Positions 1-10,858 of a stretch of 64,000 bases of DNA are shown here, in pieces. Both the position numbers and the translations under genes were made by a program. The DNA comes from Peristeroidobacter agariperforans (lineage in GTDB: Bacteria > Pseudomonadota > Gammaproteobacteria > Steroidobacterales > Steroidobacteraceae): assembly GCF_004138335.1 (NCBI RefSeq), contig NZ_RYFW01000002.1:101001-165000 (forward strand), written 5' to 3'. The stretch's first letter is position 1, and the number at the start of each line of letters is the position of its first letter. Below the pieces are notes generated by a model. The model worked only from the letters and a program-made list of their open reading frames with translations. It did not search any database and was not told the DNA's origin.

Positions 1-1
1 G

Positions 2-802
2 CGCGATGAAGCGGTCGCGCGTCATCGTGGCGAGATCCAGTGGTTGCAGCGCCTGCAGTCCGCGCTCAAGGACAATCGTTTCGAGCTGATGGCTCAGCCC
101 ATCATCGCGTCCTCGGCGACGGAGACAGGGCCGGCGCTCGAAGTGCTGCTTCGTTTGCAGGACGACAATGTGCCGGGCGGCATCTCGCCGGCGGAATTCC
201 TGCGCGCGGCGGAGCGTTATCGATTGATGTCGGACGTCGATCGCTGGGTGGTGCAGACGGCGCTGACGGCGTTGGGACGCGGCGGCATTCGTCTGCCGTC
301 GAGCCGCAGTCTTGCGATCAATCTTTCCGGCCAGACTCTCGGCGACCCGCAGTTCCTGGAGTTCGTCGTCGACGTGCTCGATCGTACCGGCGTGGCGCCG
401 ACCCAGCTGTGCTTCGAAGTCACCGAGAACTCCGTGATTACGAACATTGAACATGCGCAGCGCTTCATCGGCGTATTGCACGGCATGGGCTGCCAGTTCG
501 CACTGGACGACTTCGGCCGCGGGCTGTCCTCGTTCGGCAATCTGAAGAACCTGTCGCTTGATTATCTGAAGATCGACGGCACGTTCATCCGCAACCTGGC
601 GGTGGACTCGGTGAACCAGGCCATGGTCGCTGCGATGATCAAGCTGGCGCGCACGCTGAATTTCCAGGTGATCGCCGAGCAGGTCGAAGATGCCGGCGCG
701 CTCGACGCGGCGAAGAAGATGGGCGTCGATTTCCTGCAGGGTTTCTATCTGGGGCGGCCCCAACCGCTGGCGCGCGTCGTGCCGGCGCGGAGCATCGGCT
801 GA
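2..802 (+). CDS. EAL-domain c-di-GMP phosphodiesterase, C-terminal part (5' end outside window)
   Basis: The frame is already open at base 2, so this is the last 266 residues of a longer protein whose start lies outside the window. It is a nearly complete EAL domain, which hydrolyses cyclic di-GMP to pGpG. Visible signatures are EVLLRL (the EAL motif with Val in the middle), a FEVTEN segment carrying the metal-binding Glu, DDFGRG, the DYLKIDG lysine, IAEQVE and the terminal FLQGFYLGRP. All expected metal and catalytic acidic residues appear present, so activity is likely. The stretch before the domain (RDEAVARHRGE) resembles a linker behind a GGDEF or sensor domain, which is inference. It stops two bases before the convergent DUF454 gene. 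Confidence 0.9.
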   Translation, partial: RDEAVARHRGEIQWLQRLQSALKDNRFELMAQPIIASSATETGPALEVLLRLQDDNVPGGISPAEFLRAAERYRLMSDVDRWVVQTALTALGRGGIRLPSSRSLAINLSGQTLGDPQFLEFVVDVLDRTGVAPTQLCFEVTENSVITNIEHAQRFIGVLHGMGCQFALDDFGRGLSSFGNLKNLSLDYLKIDGTFIRNLAVDSVNQAMVAAMIKLARTLNFQVIAEQVEDAGALDAAKKMGVDFLQGFYLGRPQPLARVVPARSIG

Positions 803-804
803 GA

Positions 805-1206
805 TTATTCGGCTTTCGGCGGCGGCTCGGGCCGTAGCCATAGCCACATCAGTACCAGCGCCATCACGGCGGTGAGGAGCTCCGCGACCCACCTTCGCGG
901 ACTCACCATGAAGAAGATCACCGCAGACCCGGACATCATGACGGTCGCCATGATTTTCGCCCGACGACTCACGGCGCCGTGCGCTCGCCAATCTCGCAGC
1001 ATCGGGCCGAAGTGGCGATGGTTTACCAGCCAGTCGTGAAATCGCGGCGAGCTGCGCGCCGCCGCCCAACCGGCGATCAGAATGAAGACGGTGGTGGGCA
1101 GGCCGGGAATGAAAAGCGCGATCACCCCGATCGCGAGGCACACGACCGCAAACACCAGCAGCAGATAGCGCACCACTGTGGGCAGGGGTTTGCGGGTGTG
1201 ATCCAT
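805..1206 (-). CDS. DUF454 (YbaN-like) inner-membrane protein
   Basis: A 133-residue protein with a hydrophobic N-terminal hairpin (about residues 14-45, containing GVIALFIPGLPTTVF) and two further hydrophobic segments near 80-97 and 105-122. The P-G-L-P-T-T motif followed by a W-A-A-x-R-S-S-P segment is typical of the DUF454/YbaN family. The function of the family is not known. It ends against the EAL gene, with the hppA terminator upstream, so it is probably transcribed alone. No catalytic residues are evident. Confidence 0.8.
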   Translation of the reverse strand: MDHTRKPLPTVVRYLLLVFAVVCLAIGVIALFIPGLPTTVFILIAGWAAARSSPRFHDWLVNHRHFGPMLRDWRAHGAVSRRAKIMATVMMSGSAVIFFMVSPRRWVAELLTAVMALVLMWLWLRPEPPPKAE

Positions 1207-1270
1207 CGGCGGAGTTTGCCCTTATCCCTAGCCGATCCGTCAATCCAAATAGCACCACGTGCCGCCGGCT

Positions 1271-1305
1271 GAAACGAAAACGGCGCAGCGTTAGCTGCGC
1301 CGTTT
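1271..1305 (-). terminator. Rho-independent terminator of hppA
   Basis: A perfect 12-bp stem (1278-1289 with 1294-1305) closes a four-base loop. On the minus strand it is followed by a T-rich stretch (TTTTCGTTTC). It lies 25 bases past the hppA stop codon, so it should end the pfp/hppA transcripts. Confidence 0.85.
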
Positions 1306-1329
1306 GCAAATATCGCCTTGGCGGCGTTG

Positions 1330-3378
<2,049 letters not shown>

Positions 3379-3471
3379 CAACTTCCTCCCCCTTGCGGGT
3401 GCATCGTTGTGAGCAAATTTTTAGAGCAGGCAGATCGTCAGTAAGGCAGTTCCAAATCAAACGTTGAATCG

Positions 3472-3502
3472 AGCCCGCGCCGGGCAGTCGCCGGCGCGGG
3501 CT
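3472..3502 (-). other. Perfect 12-bp GC hairpin between pfp and hppA
   Basis: Arms at 3472-3483 and 3491-3502 are fully complementary around a seven-base loop. No T-run follows on the minus strand, so it is not a textbook intrinsic terminator. In the pfp-hppA intergenic space it could partly terminate, protect the 3' end of the pfp message, or be a Rho-associated end. Confidence 0.5.
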
Positions 3503-3562
3503 GTCTCAGAGCAAGCTTGTCCGGCCTCAGCAGTGACTAAGTGCCGGAAAAAAGTCGCGAAA

Positions 3563-4885
3563 CTATAGCACAAAGGGGGTGTCGAGCTTTTTCTTCACCG
3601 GTGCGTTCTTCAGCGTCACGTACTGGGGCAGGCCATCTTTATACGGCGGATAGTCTTCACCGCGGATCAACGGGCTCAAATACCGGCGCCCCTTGGCGGT
3701 GATGTGGAAGCCATCCTCGGTGATGTAGTCACGCGGCAGCATTTTTTCCTGATTCGCGACCTGGTCGAGCGGCGCCATGCCGATCTTCCATTTGTACGGG
3801 CTGCTGGAGGTGCGCACGATGGTCGGCATCACTGAGTTGTGACCCTTGAGCGCCAGTTCCACCGCCGCCTTGCCGACCGCATAAGCCTGTTCGACGTCGA
3901 CCTTCGAAGCGATGTGGCGCGCGGCGCGCTGCAGGTAGTCGGCGACAGCCCAGTGATATTTGTAATTCAGCTTGGCTTTGACCAGCTGCGCGATCACCGG
4001 CGCGACGCCGCCGAGCTGCGCATGACCGAACGCGTCCCGCAGGCCGGCATCGGACAGGAACTTGCCGTCCGCGGTCTTGACGCCTTCCGACACGACGATG
4101 GCGCAATAGCCGTACTTCTCCACGCACTCCTTCACGCGCGCGCAGAACTTGTCTTCGTCGAATGTGATTTCCGGGAACAGGATGATGTGGGGCGAGTCGC
4201 CTTCCTTCTCGGCGGCGAGCCCGCCGGCGGCTGCGATCCAGCCTGCATGGCGGCCCATCACTTCCATGATGAACACCTTGGTGGAGGTTTTGGCCATCGA
4301 GGCCACGTCGAAGCCCGCCTCGCGGATCGATACTGCGACATATTTCGCCACCGAGCCGAAGCCGGGGCAGCAGTCGGTGATCGGCAGGTCGTTGTCCACG
4401 GTCTTGGGCACGTGGATGGCCTGAATGGGATAGCCGAGGTTGTCGGCCAGCTGCGAGACCTTCAGGCAGGTGTCGGCCGAGTCGCCGCCGCCGTTATAGA
4501 AGAAATAACCGATGTCGTGCGCCTGGAACACTTCGATCAGGCGCTGATATTGCGCCGGATTGTCCTCGAATTTTTTCAGTTTGAAACGTGCTGAGCCGAA
4601 CGCGCCCGAGGGCGTATGACGCAGGGCGCGAATGGCCGCGGCCGACTCCTTGCTGGTGTCGATCAGGTCTTCTGTCAAAGCGCCGACGATGCCGTTGCGG
4701 CCCGCATAGACCTTGCCGATGCGGCTGCCGGCGCGGCGGCAGGCTTCGATGACGCCGGCCGCCGACGCGTTGATGACAGCGGTAACACCGCCGGACTGGG
4801 CGTAAAAGGCGTTGCGGGGGCGGGCGGTCTTCTTCGCCCGGCCAGTTTTCGAGTTAGTAACTCTGTTCCCAGTCTTTTTTGGCAT
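3563..4885 (-). CDS. pfp: Pyrophosphate-dependent 6-phosphofructokinase
   Basis: A 440-residue PfkA-superfamily enzyme that phosphorylates fructose-6-phosphate reversibly with PPi. PPi use is read from two motifs: GGGDSADT carries the Asp that excludes ATP, and PKTVDND has Lys where ATP enzymes have Gly. The MGRHAGW motif binds the sugar phosphate. The frame stays open upstream to 5017, but that stretch runs into the divergent adk. I start at the ATG at 4885, giving MPKKTGNRV. The first ~28 residues are a Lys/Arg/Thr-rich basic extension before the conserved NAFYAQSGG. It lies upstream of hppA, whose substrate is PPi. Confidence 0.95.
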   Translation of the reverse strand: MPKKTGNRVTNSKTGRAKKTARPRNAFYAQSGGVTAVINASAAGVIEACRRAGSRIGKVYAGRNGIVGALTEDLIDTSKESAAAIRALRHTPSGAFGSARFKLKKFEDNPAQYQRLIEVFQAHDIGYFFYNGGGDSADTCLKVSQLADNLGYPIQAIHVPKTVDNDLPITDCCPGFGSVAKYVAVSIREAGFDVASMAKTSTKVFIMEVMGRHAGWIAAAGGLAAEKEGDSPHIILFPEITFDEDKFCARVKECVEKYGYCAIVVSEGVKTADGKFLSDAGLRDAFGHAQLGGVAPVIAQLVKAKLNYKYHWAVADYLQRAARHIASKVDVEQAYAVGKAAVELALKGHNSVMPTIVRTSSSPYKWKIGMAPLDQVANQEKMLPRDYITEDGFHITAKGRRYLSPLIRGEDYPPYKDGLPQYVTLKNAPVKKKLDTPFVL

Positions 4886-4989
4886 GTTTCGACCTGTGCA
4901 ATGGAACCAAGATCGTCGGCGCGAAGGATAGCGCTCGAACGGCGCTTTCTGTACCCTCCCCGGCTCTTGTCGGGAGGTCGGATTCAAAA

Positions 4990-5946
4990 ATGATGCGGAT
5001 CGTATTACTGGGGGCACCCGGTTCGGGCAAAGGAACTCAGGCGCAGCGCCTCATGGGCAAATATGGCGTGCCGCAGGTTTCCTCCGGCGATCTGCTGCGC
5101 GATGCCGTGGCGCGGGGCACCGAGCTCGGCAAACAAGCCAAATCGGTCATGGACGCCGGCCAGCTGGTCTCCGACGACATCGTGCTCGGCCTGATTCGCG
5201 AACGCCTGAGCCGTGCCGATGCCGCCAATGGTTTCATCCTCGACGGCTTCCCCCGCAACATCGACCAGGCGAATTCGCTGAATGCGCTGCTGGAAGAAAT
5301 CGGCCAGCCGCTGGACGCGGTGCTGTTGCTCGACGTGCGCAACGAGACGTTGATGCAACGCCTCGCCGGCCGTCGCATCTGCCCGAAGTGCGGCACGGTT
5401 TACAACATTCACTCGCTGCCGGCCGGTACCACCGCTTGCGAGAAGGACGGCACGGAGCTGTATCAACGCCCCGACGACAAGGAAGAAGTCATCGGCAAGC
5501 GTCTGTCTGTGTATGACCAGCAGACCAAGCCGCTGATTGCGCACTATTCCAAGCTGGGCCTGCTGCGCAAAGTCGCGGGCGAGGGCGAGCTGGAAGAAGT
5601 GTCCGAGCGCATGGAAGCCGCCGCGCTGGCGAAGCCGGTGCCGGCCTCGAAAGTGAAAGTCACGAAGACGCCGGCGCAGGCCAAACGCAAGAGCTCAGCG
5701 GTCAAGTCGGCGAAGCCGGCGGCCAGGAGCGCCAGCAAGACTGCGTCGAAGTCGGCCAAGGCCAAGGCCAAGTCGAAGTCGAAGTCTGCTGCCAAGAGCA
5801 AGGCGCCGGCCGCGAAAGGCAAAGCCGCCAAGAAGTCGGCGAAGAAATCTTCCAGGACTGCCGCTCGCAGCCCCAAGAAGGCTGCTCGCAAGGCGCCGGC
5901 CAAGAAAGCTGCGCGTCGCGCGACCAAGGCTCGCAAGAAGAAATAA
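4990..5946 (+). CDS. adk: Adenylate kinase with zinc-type lid and histone-H1-like C-terminal tail
   Basis: A 318-residue protein; ordinary Adk is about 215. Residues 1-~214 are a complete kinase interconverting ATP+AMP and 2 ADP: P-loop GAPGSGKGTQ, DGFPRN, and the lid GRRICPKCG with C-X2-C-X15-C-X2-D, a zinc-binding lid more usual in Gram-positives. Residues ~216-318 form a tail of Lys, Ala, Ser and Arg: I count 31 Lys and 8 Arg in 103 residues and no Asp or Glu. It resembles histone-H1-like or AlgP-type tails and may bind nucleic acid or polyphosphate (inference). The start is the first of two adjacent ATGs, with GGGAGG upstream. It is divergent from pfp. Confidence 0.95.
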   Translation: MMRIVLLGAPGSGKGTQAQRLMGKYGVPQVSSGDLLRDAVARGTELGKQAKSVMDAGQLVSDDIVLGLIRERLSRADAANGFILDGFPRNIDQANSLNALLEEIGQPLDAVLLLDVRNETLMQRLAGRRICPKCGTVYNIHSLPAGTTACEKDGTELYQRPDDKEEVIGKRLSVYDQQTKPLIAHYSKLGLLRKVAGEGELEEVSERMEAAALAKPVPASKVKVTKTPAQAKRKSSAVKSAKPAARSASKTASKSAKAKAKSKSKSAAKSKAPAAKGKAAKKSAKKSSRTAARSPKKAARKAPAKKAARRATKARKKK

Positions 5947-6072
5947 TCTCGATTGCCGGCTGGCGCGCCGTAGCGCGCTCAGCCTGCTGAGAGCGCGATG
6001 TTCGCGAGGTAGCGCCAGATTCAATGCGAAGCGCTACGTTCAAGACGTAGCCGATGGCGCGCTCGAATTCGC

Positions 6073-7203
6073 TCAGCGAGCGGACGCTTCCTGCGAAAGT
6101 GCGATCAATCGATCGCCAATCACATCTTTGCGCCAACCGCTACTGAGGCGGTCGGTGCGGCGTGAGAACACCAGCTGTTCCACGTCGCGTCGGGTCGCCA
6201 GTATTTCCGGACTGATCTTCAATTCTTCCGCCGTCGTGCGCGCGAGGTTCATCAGTTTCGTGACCAGCGCGAGCTTCTGAGTCTCGGGTTTCGGCGGGAT
6301 GAACGCGGCCGGCTCCGATTGCGCCAGTTCGCGGCCGCGCGTGACCAGCGCCAGCAATTCTTCGCCGCGCCGGCGCGCAACACCTGCGGGCAGCGTACGG
6401 ATGCTTTCCAGATCTGCCGCCGTGCCTGGCAAGCGCTCGGCGATCTCGCGCAGCGCATCGTCGGCCAGAATCCAGCCGCGCGGCTTGTCGTGTTTGATCG
6501 CTGTTTCCTCACGCCAGTGCGCGAGCAATTTAGCGGTGGCGCGCTGCTCAGGGCGCAACCGATCCAGCCCTTTCAAGCGTTTCCAGGCTGCTTCCGGCTC
6601 GGTGCGATGGAGCGCGGGGGATTCCAGCTCGCGTGTCTCTTCATAGAGCCACGGGATGCGTCCGGCTTCTTGCAGGGCGTCGCGCAGGTTCTGATACAAC
6701 GGCACCAGATAGCGCACATCGTCCTCGGCGTACTGCAGTTGTTCGGGACTCAGCGGTCGACGCGACCAATCGGTGCGCGTATGGCCTTTTTCCAGCTGGT
6801 GATCGAGCCGCGCGGCCACCAGCGCTCCGTAGCCGATTTGCGCCGGCTGGCCGAGCAGGGCGGCCGCGATCTGGGTATCGAAGATCGGACCCTGAAGCGC
6901 GCCACGCATGGCAACCGCCAGGACTTCCAGATCCTGGCGCGCGGCGTGCACGACTTTGATCCGGGCGCGGTCGTTCAGAAAATCCCACAATGGCTGCAGG
7001 TCGGGGACCGCCACTGGATCGACCAGTGCGCACGGTGTCGTTCCGTCGCGACCGGGCGCCGCCATCTGCACCAGGCAGAGCTTGGGAAAGTACGTGCTCT
7101 CACGCATGAACTCGGTATCCAGCGCGATGAAGTCGGCAGCGCGAAGCTGTTCGAGCGCGTGTAGAAGTTCAGCGGACGTGGTGACTATTGGCGGTGGCTG
7201 CAT
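6073..7203 (-). CDS. rnd: Ribonuclease D
   Basis: A 376-residue 3'-5' exoribonuclease that trims tRNA and other stable RNA precursors. The DEDD exonuclease domain is visible: ALDTEFMRE (Exo I), VVHAARQDLEVL (Exo II) and YAEDDVRYL (Exo III with Tyr). An HRDC region follows (LLAHWREE to LPAGVARRRGEELL). Length fits E. coli RNase D. I chose the ATG at 7203 (MQPPPIV); an in-frame ATG at 7224 is possible, but a TATAAT at 7229-7234 on this strand sits directly ahead of it. It is convergent with adk and divergent from the membrane-protein gene. Confidence 0.93.
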   Translation of the reverse strand: MQPPPIVTTSAELLHALEQLRAADFIALDTEFMRESTYFPKLCLVQMAAPGRDGTTPCALVDPVAVPDLQPLWDFLNDRARIKVVHAARQDLEVLAVAMRGALQGPIFDTQIAAALLGQPAQIGYGALVAARLDHQLEKGHTRTDWSRRPLSPEQLQYAEDDVRYLVPLYQNLRDALQEAGRIPWLYEETRELESPALHRTEPEAAWKRLKGLDRLRPEQRATAKLLAHWREETAIKHDKPRGWILADDALREIAERLPGTAADLESIRTLPAGVARRRGEELLALVTRGRELAQSEPAAFIPPKPETQKLALVTKLMNLARTTAEELKISPEILATRRDVEQLVFSRRTDRLSSGWRKDVIGDRLIALSQEASAR

Positions 7204-7279
7204 GGGCGTGCGTGTACAATTCATCGCATTATAGGGGAGTCCGCCGGCATGGCTCGCCGGTACAACACGCGTTTCGCTC

Positions 7280-7795
7280 ATGGTCATTTTGCGATTTCTG
7301 CAAAGCTTCCTGGATATCGCGCTCTGGCGAAAGGGACCGCAGGACCTGCCGGCTTCGAGCACTCTGGCGACACTGGCCCTGATCGCTTATCTGAGCACCG
7401 GCTTCCTGCGCATGCGGCTGTTCACGCTCGATCGGCCGACCGCGCTGTTGTTCATCTGTGTCGACGCTTTGATGCTCGGCGCCTGGCTGTGGCTGGTGCT
7501 GGCGTTCTTCGGGCGCCGCCAGCGTTTCGTGCAGACCATCACGGCGACGCTGGGGGTCGGTCTGCTGGTATTGCTGCTGGATGTGACGATCCGTTCGGCG
7601 CAGCTGGCGCTGGGCTGGGGCAATGAAGTGTCGATGACCTGGCTGAAGCTGCGCTTTCTGGTCGTCGCCCTGGTGCTCGGCCGCGTTTTCATGCTGGCGC
7701 TGGATCGCGGCCTGATCACCGGCATCGCGCTCACCATCGCAATCATTTATTCCACTCAGGCGGTCGTGCAGCTGATGCTCGATCTGCGCGGTTAA
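7280..7795 (+). CDS. Four-helix membrane protein of unknown function
   Basis: A 171-residue hydrophobic protein with about four membrane segments (near residues 28-45, 57-77, 85-105 and 128-165). A short amphipathic N-terminus (FLQSFLDIALWRKGPQDLP) precedes them. I recognise no catalytic motif and assign no function. It ends 22 bases before mpl on the same strand, so the two are probably co-transcribed, which hints at an envelope role. Confidence 0.75.
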   Translation: MVILRFLQSFLDIALWRKGPQDLPASSTLATLALIAYLSTGFLRMRLFTLDRPTALLFICVDALMLGAWLWLVLAFFGRRQRFVQTITATLGVGLLVLLLDVTIRSAQLALGWGNEVSMTWLKLRFLVVALVLGRVFMLALDRGLITGIALTIAIIYSTQAVVQLMLDLRG

Positions 7796-7817
7796 GGCCA
7801 GGAAAGATAGAGGATTC

Positions 7818-9188
7818 ATGCACGTTCACATTCTTGGCGTTTGCGGCACCTTCATGGGCGGCATCGCGGCACTGGCGCGCGCCTCGGGCCATCGCGTTAC
7901 TGGATCGGACCAGAGCGTCTATCCGCCCATGTCCGATCAGCTGCGCGAGCTGGGCATCGACATCATCGAGGGCTACGGGCCGGAGCAGCTGAAGCTGAAA
8001 CCCGACGTGGTCGTCGTCGGCAATGTCATGAGCCGCGGCAATCCGCTGATCGAAGCGCTGCTGGAAAGCGACATTCCCTACACGTCGGGGCCGGAGTGGC
8101 TGGCGCGGCACGTGTTGAACAAGCGCTGGACCCTGGCGGTCGCCGGCACGCACGGCAAGACCACCACCTCGAGCATTCTCACCTGGCTGCTGGAATACGG
8201 CGGCCTGGAGCCGGGCTTCCTGATCGGCGGCGTGCCGGGCAATTTCAACGTGACCGCGCGCCTCGGCACAGGTCAGCATTTCGTGGTCGAGGCCGACGAA
8301 TACGACACCGCGTTCTTCGACAAGCGCGCCAAGTTCGTCCACTACCGGCCGCGCACGGCCATCATCAACAATCTCGAGCACGACCACGCGGATATCTACC
8401 CCGACGTGGCGTCCATCCAATGGCAGTTCCATCAGTTGATGCGCATGGTGCCGAGGCACGGGCTGGTCGTCGCCAACTCGGGCGACGCGAACGTGATGCA
8501 CGTGATCGACATGGGCTGCTGGACGCCGGTGGAGCGTTTCTCAACCGGCACGCACGGCGACACGGCGTGGTATGCGATCGCGCCGCCGGGCGGGGACTAC
8601 AGCAGTTTTTCCATCATGGAGGGCAACGCCGCAGTGGCGGAGGTGAACTGGTCCATGCTGGGCCGTCACAATGCCGAAAATGCACTGGCTGCCATCCTCG
8701 CCGCGCGCAGCGCCGGCGTGCCGATAGAAACATCGGTTGCCGCGTTGAAGGAATTCCAGGGCGTGCGTCGGCGAATGGAAGTGCGCGGTGTGGTCAATGG
8801 CATTACCGTCTATGACGATTTTGCACACCATCCGACCGCGGTGGCGACCACCATCGATGGCTTGCGACGAAAGATCGGTTCGGCGCGTTTGATCGCTGTG
8901 CTGGAGCCGCGCTCCAACACGATGAAGCTGGGTACGCACTCCGCGGCTCTGGCGGGCGCGTTGTCACAGGCCGATCATGTATGGATGTATCAAGGACCGA
9001 ATGTCACTTGGGATGTTGCGGGCTCGGTCGCTGCGCTCGGTAAACGGGCGGAGACGGTGAAGGATCTGGATCAGCTCATTACCCAGCTCGACGCGTCGCT
9101 GGTAAGCGGAGATCATGTGCTTATCATGTCCAACGGCGGCTTCGGCGGCATCCACGGAAAGTTGCTGGACCGTTTGCGGAAGCGTTGA
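7818..9188 (+). CDS. mpl: UDP-N-acetylmuramate:L-Ala-gamma-D-Glu-meso-DAP ligase (murein tripeptide recycling)
   Basis: A 456-residue Mur-ligase family enzyme that attaches recycled murein tripeptide to UDP-MurNAc in the cytoplasm. The N-terminus reads HILGVCGTFMGG, the usual Mpl opening that distinguishes it from MurC. The ATP loop is AGTHGKTTTSS, EADEYDTAFFD is the Mpl acidic motif, and GRHNAENALAA and DFAHHPTA are also present. AGAGGA lies just before the ATG. The gene next to it starts 17 bases downstream. Confidence 0.95.
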   Translation: MHVHILGVCGTFMGGIAALARASGHRVTGSDQSVYPPMSDQLRELGIDIIEGYGPEQLKLKPDVVVVGNVMSRGNPLIEALLESDIPYTSGPEWLARHVLNKRWTLAVAGTHGKTTTSSILTWLLEYGGLEPGFLIGGVPGNFNVTARLGTGQHFVVEADEYDTAFFDKRAKFVHYRPRTAIINNLEHDHADIYPDVASIQWQFHQLMRMVPRHGLVVANSGDANVMHVIDMGCWTPVERFSTGTHGDTAWYAIAPPGGDYSSFSIMEGNAAVAEVNWSMLGRHNAENALAAILAARSAGVPIETSVAALKEFQGVRRRMEVRGVVNGITVYDDFAHHPTAVATTIDGLRRKIGSARLIAVLEPRSNTMKLGTHSAALAGALSQADHVWMYQGPNVTWDVAGSVAALGKRAETVKDLDQLITQLDASLVSGDHVLIMSNGGFGGIHGKLLDRLRKR

Positions 9189-9205
9189 GGGCGCGAGGAG
9201 GACAC

Positions 9206-9787
9206 ATGTCGGTGGTCCTGCCTTTATTCCCGCTGAACACCGTGCTGTTCCCGGGCGGCCCGCTGCGCCTGCGCATCTTCGAGCCGCGCTATCTCGACAT
9301 GATCAGCCGCTGCATGCGCGAGAACAGCAACTTCGGCGTCGCGCTCATCACTGAGGGGCGCGAGGCTGGAGGCACTGCGCGCACCACGGTCGTTGGCACA
9401 ACTGCACGCATCGTCGACTTCGAACGTCTGGACGATGGGCTGCTCGGCATCACTGCGCGGGGCGGGCAGCGTTTCAGCATCATCGAAGTCAAAACGCAGA
9501 GCGATGGGTTGAACGTCGCCGACGTCGAGTTTCTGCCGGACGAGCCGGCGATGGAAATTCCGGACGATCTCGCGATCCTGGCCGAGCTGTTGAAACAAGC
9601 GTTCGTGCAAGTGGGGACGGCGTACGGAGCAGAGCCGCCGCACTTCGAGAACGCGAGCTGGGTGGGAATGAGGCTGGCAGAGATCCTGCCGCTGCCCATG
9701 CCGGAGAAGCAGCAGTGCCTGGAGATGGATAACGCGGTGGAGCGGCTGCGGCTGCTGCGGGAACGGTTGGATATTCGGCAGGCTTGA
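9206..9787 (+). CDS. Stand-alone Lon N-terminal (LonN/PUA-like) domain protein
   Basis: A 193-residue protein that matches only the substrate-binding N domain of Lon protease: LPLFPLNTVLFPGGPLRLRIFEPRY at the start, then a FGVALI segment. There is no AAA or protease domain. Such single-domain proteins are common in proteobacteria and have no firmly established role. A TTG at 9185 could extend the frame, but GAGGAGG is placed correctly for the ATG at 9206. It lies directly downstream of mpl. Confidence 0.85.
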   Translation: MSVVLPLFPLNTVLFPGGPLRLRIFEPRYLDMISRCMRENSNFGVALITEGREAGGTARTTVVGTTARIVDFERLDDGLLGITARGGQRFSIIEVKTQSDGLNVADVEFLPDEPAMEIPDDLAILAELLKQAFVQVGTAYGAEPPHFENASWVGMRLAEILPLPMPEKQQCLEMDNAVERLRLLRERLDIRQA

Positions 9788-9985
9788 GACTGCGGTGCGC
9801 GCCGCCGTGCGCGCCTGTCGTAGCAACCTGAGTCACCTGTCACCTGAGCATGAGCTGGCGGGCCCAACCCACTTGCGGCTAACAATCCCGCCGCGCGACG
9901 ATCCCCAGGGTGCCGACGATCGAGGAGTCGTTACTAGAGGACTTTCATCCATTGGACTAAGTCGACGCTTGTTCTCCAACGTCTC

Positions 9986-10858
9986 TTAGTTCCCAATCCG
10001 GCGCCGGCTCAAAACAGCAAACATAGCGGCGATCACCGCGAACCAGACCAGCGCCGCCCAACCGATAACTCCGTCGTAATTGCCGACCAGCGCCGCGAAC
10101 TCCGTGCTCGGGTTCACGAGCGTCGCTTCACGGAGCACGGCGATGAACGCCACACCCGCGGCGTGCAATCCGATGCACCCTGCTATCGCGCCCGTGCGGA
10201 GCCGAACGAGAGCAAACAACACGCCCAACATCGCGAGCGCGACGAACGAATCAGCGAACGTCAGCGGCTGCACGTATCGTTCGAACAGCTTGCTCAGCAC
10301 CTCGAAGCCGTGCACCCACGACACCTCTTCCGGCGGCACGCGCAATTTTCCGCCCAGAAAGTGCAGTGATGCGTAAAGCACGCTCGGTGCAATCACGGCC
10401 GCAGCCGCGCCCGACGTTCGTGAGACAGCGGTAAACAACACGCCGCGGAAAAATGTTTCTTCGATAAACGCTACGGTCACGCCCGTGAGCAGGCCACCCG
10501 CGATGAGGCCGAGCCACGCGCCGTCGAAGCCTGGCTTCACTTCGCGAATATCGAGGCCGAGCAACAATGCCGTGAGCGGCAGCATCAGGCCGATGCCGCA
10601 CACGAACCCGATACTCATCTGCCGGAGAAATTCACGGCGGGGCAAGCCGTACCCCAGCGATTCCTTATCTGTCAGTCCGAGTCGGCGCGTCAGCACCACC
10701 AGTCCGATCAGCGCCAACAGCATGGCGATGCGATGCATGACGCGGTGAACCGGTTCTATGGAAACGAGGCTGACCAGCCACCAGGCCGGATAGGTGAAGA
10801 CCGCGGCAACCAGCAGCGAGCCCGCAAGCAGCGCGACGAACAAAGCAAACGCGCGCAT
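9986..10858 (-). CDS. CPBP-family intramembrane metalloprotease (CAAX protease/ABI-like)
   Basis: A 290-residue multi-pass membrane protein. The three family motifs are present: EETFFRG (glutamate pair plus Arg), LYASLHF (F/Y-x3-H) and GLHAAG (second His). These would form the zinc site in the membrane. Bacterial members process peptides or act in immunity to bacteriocins; the substrate here cannot be told. It faces away from the helical-protein gene at 11046 and converges on the mpl/LonN pair across about 200 bases in which I see no gene. Confidence 0.85.
   Translation of the reverse strand: MRAFALFVALLAGSLLVAAVFTYPAWWLVSLVSIEPVHRVMHRIAMLLALIGLVVLTRRLGLTDKESLGYGLPRREFLRQMSIGFVCGIGLMLPLTALLLGLDIREVKPGFDGAWLGLIAGGLLTGVTVAFIEETFFRGVLFTAVSRTSGAAAAVIAPSVLYASLHFLGGKLRVPPEEVSWVHGFEVLSKLFERYVQPLTFADSFVALAMLGVLFALVRLRTGAIAGCIGLHAAGVAFIAVLREATLVNPSTEFAALVGNYDGVIGWAALVWFAVIAAMFAVLSRRRIGN

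Noticed and set aside
5947..6072. Terminator between adk and rnd
   Set aside because: A seven-base stem (GCTACGT-TCAAG-ACGTAGC, 6033-6051) lies between the convergent ends, but there is no T-run on either side.
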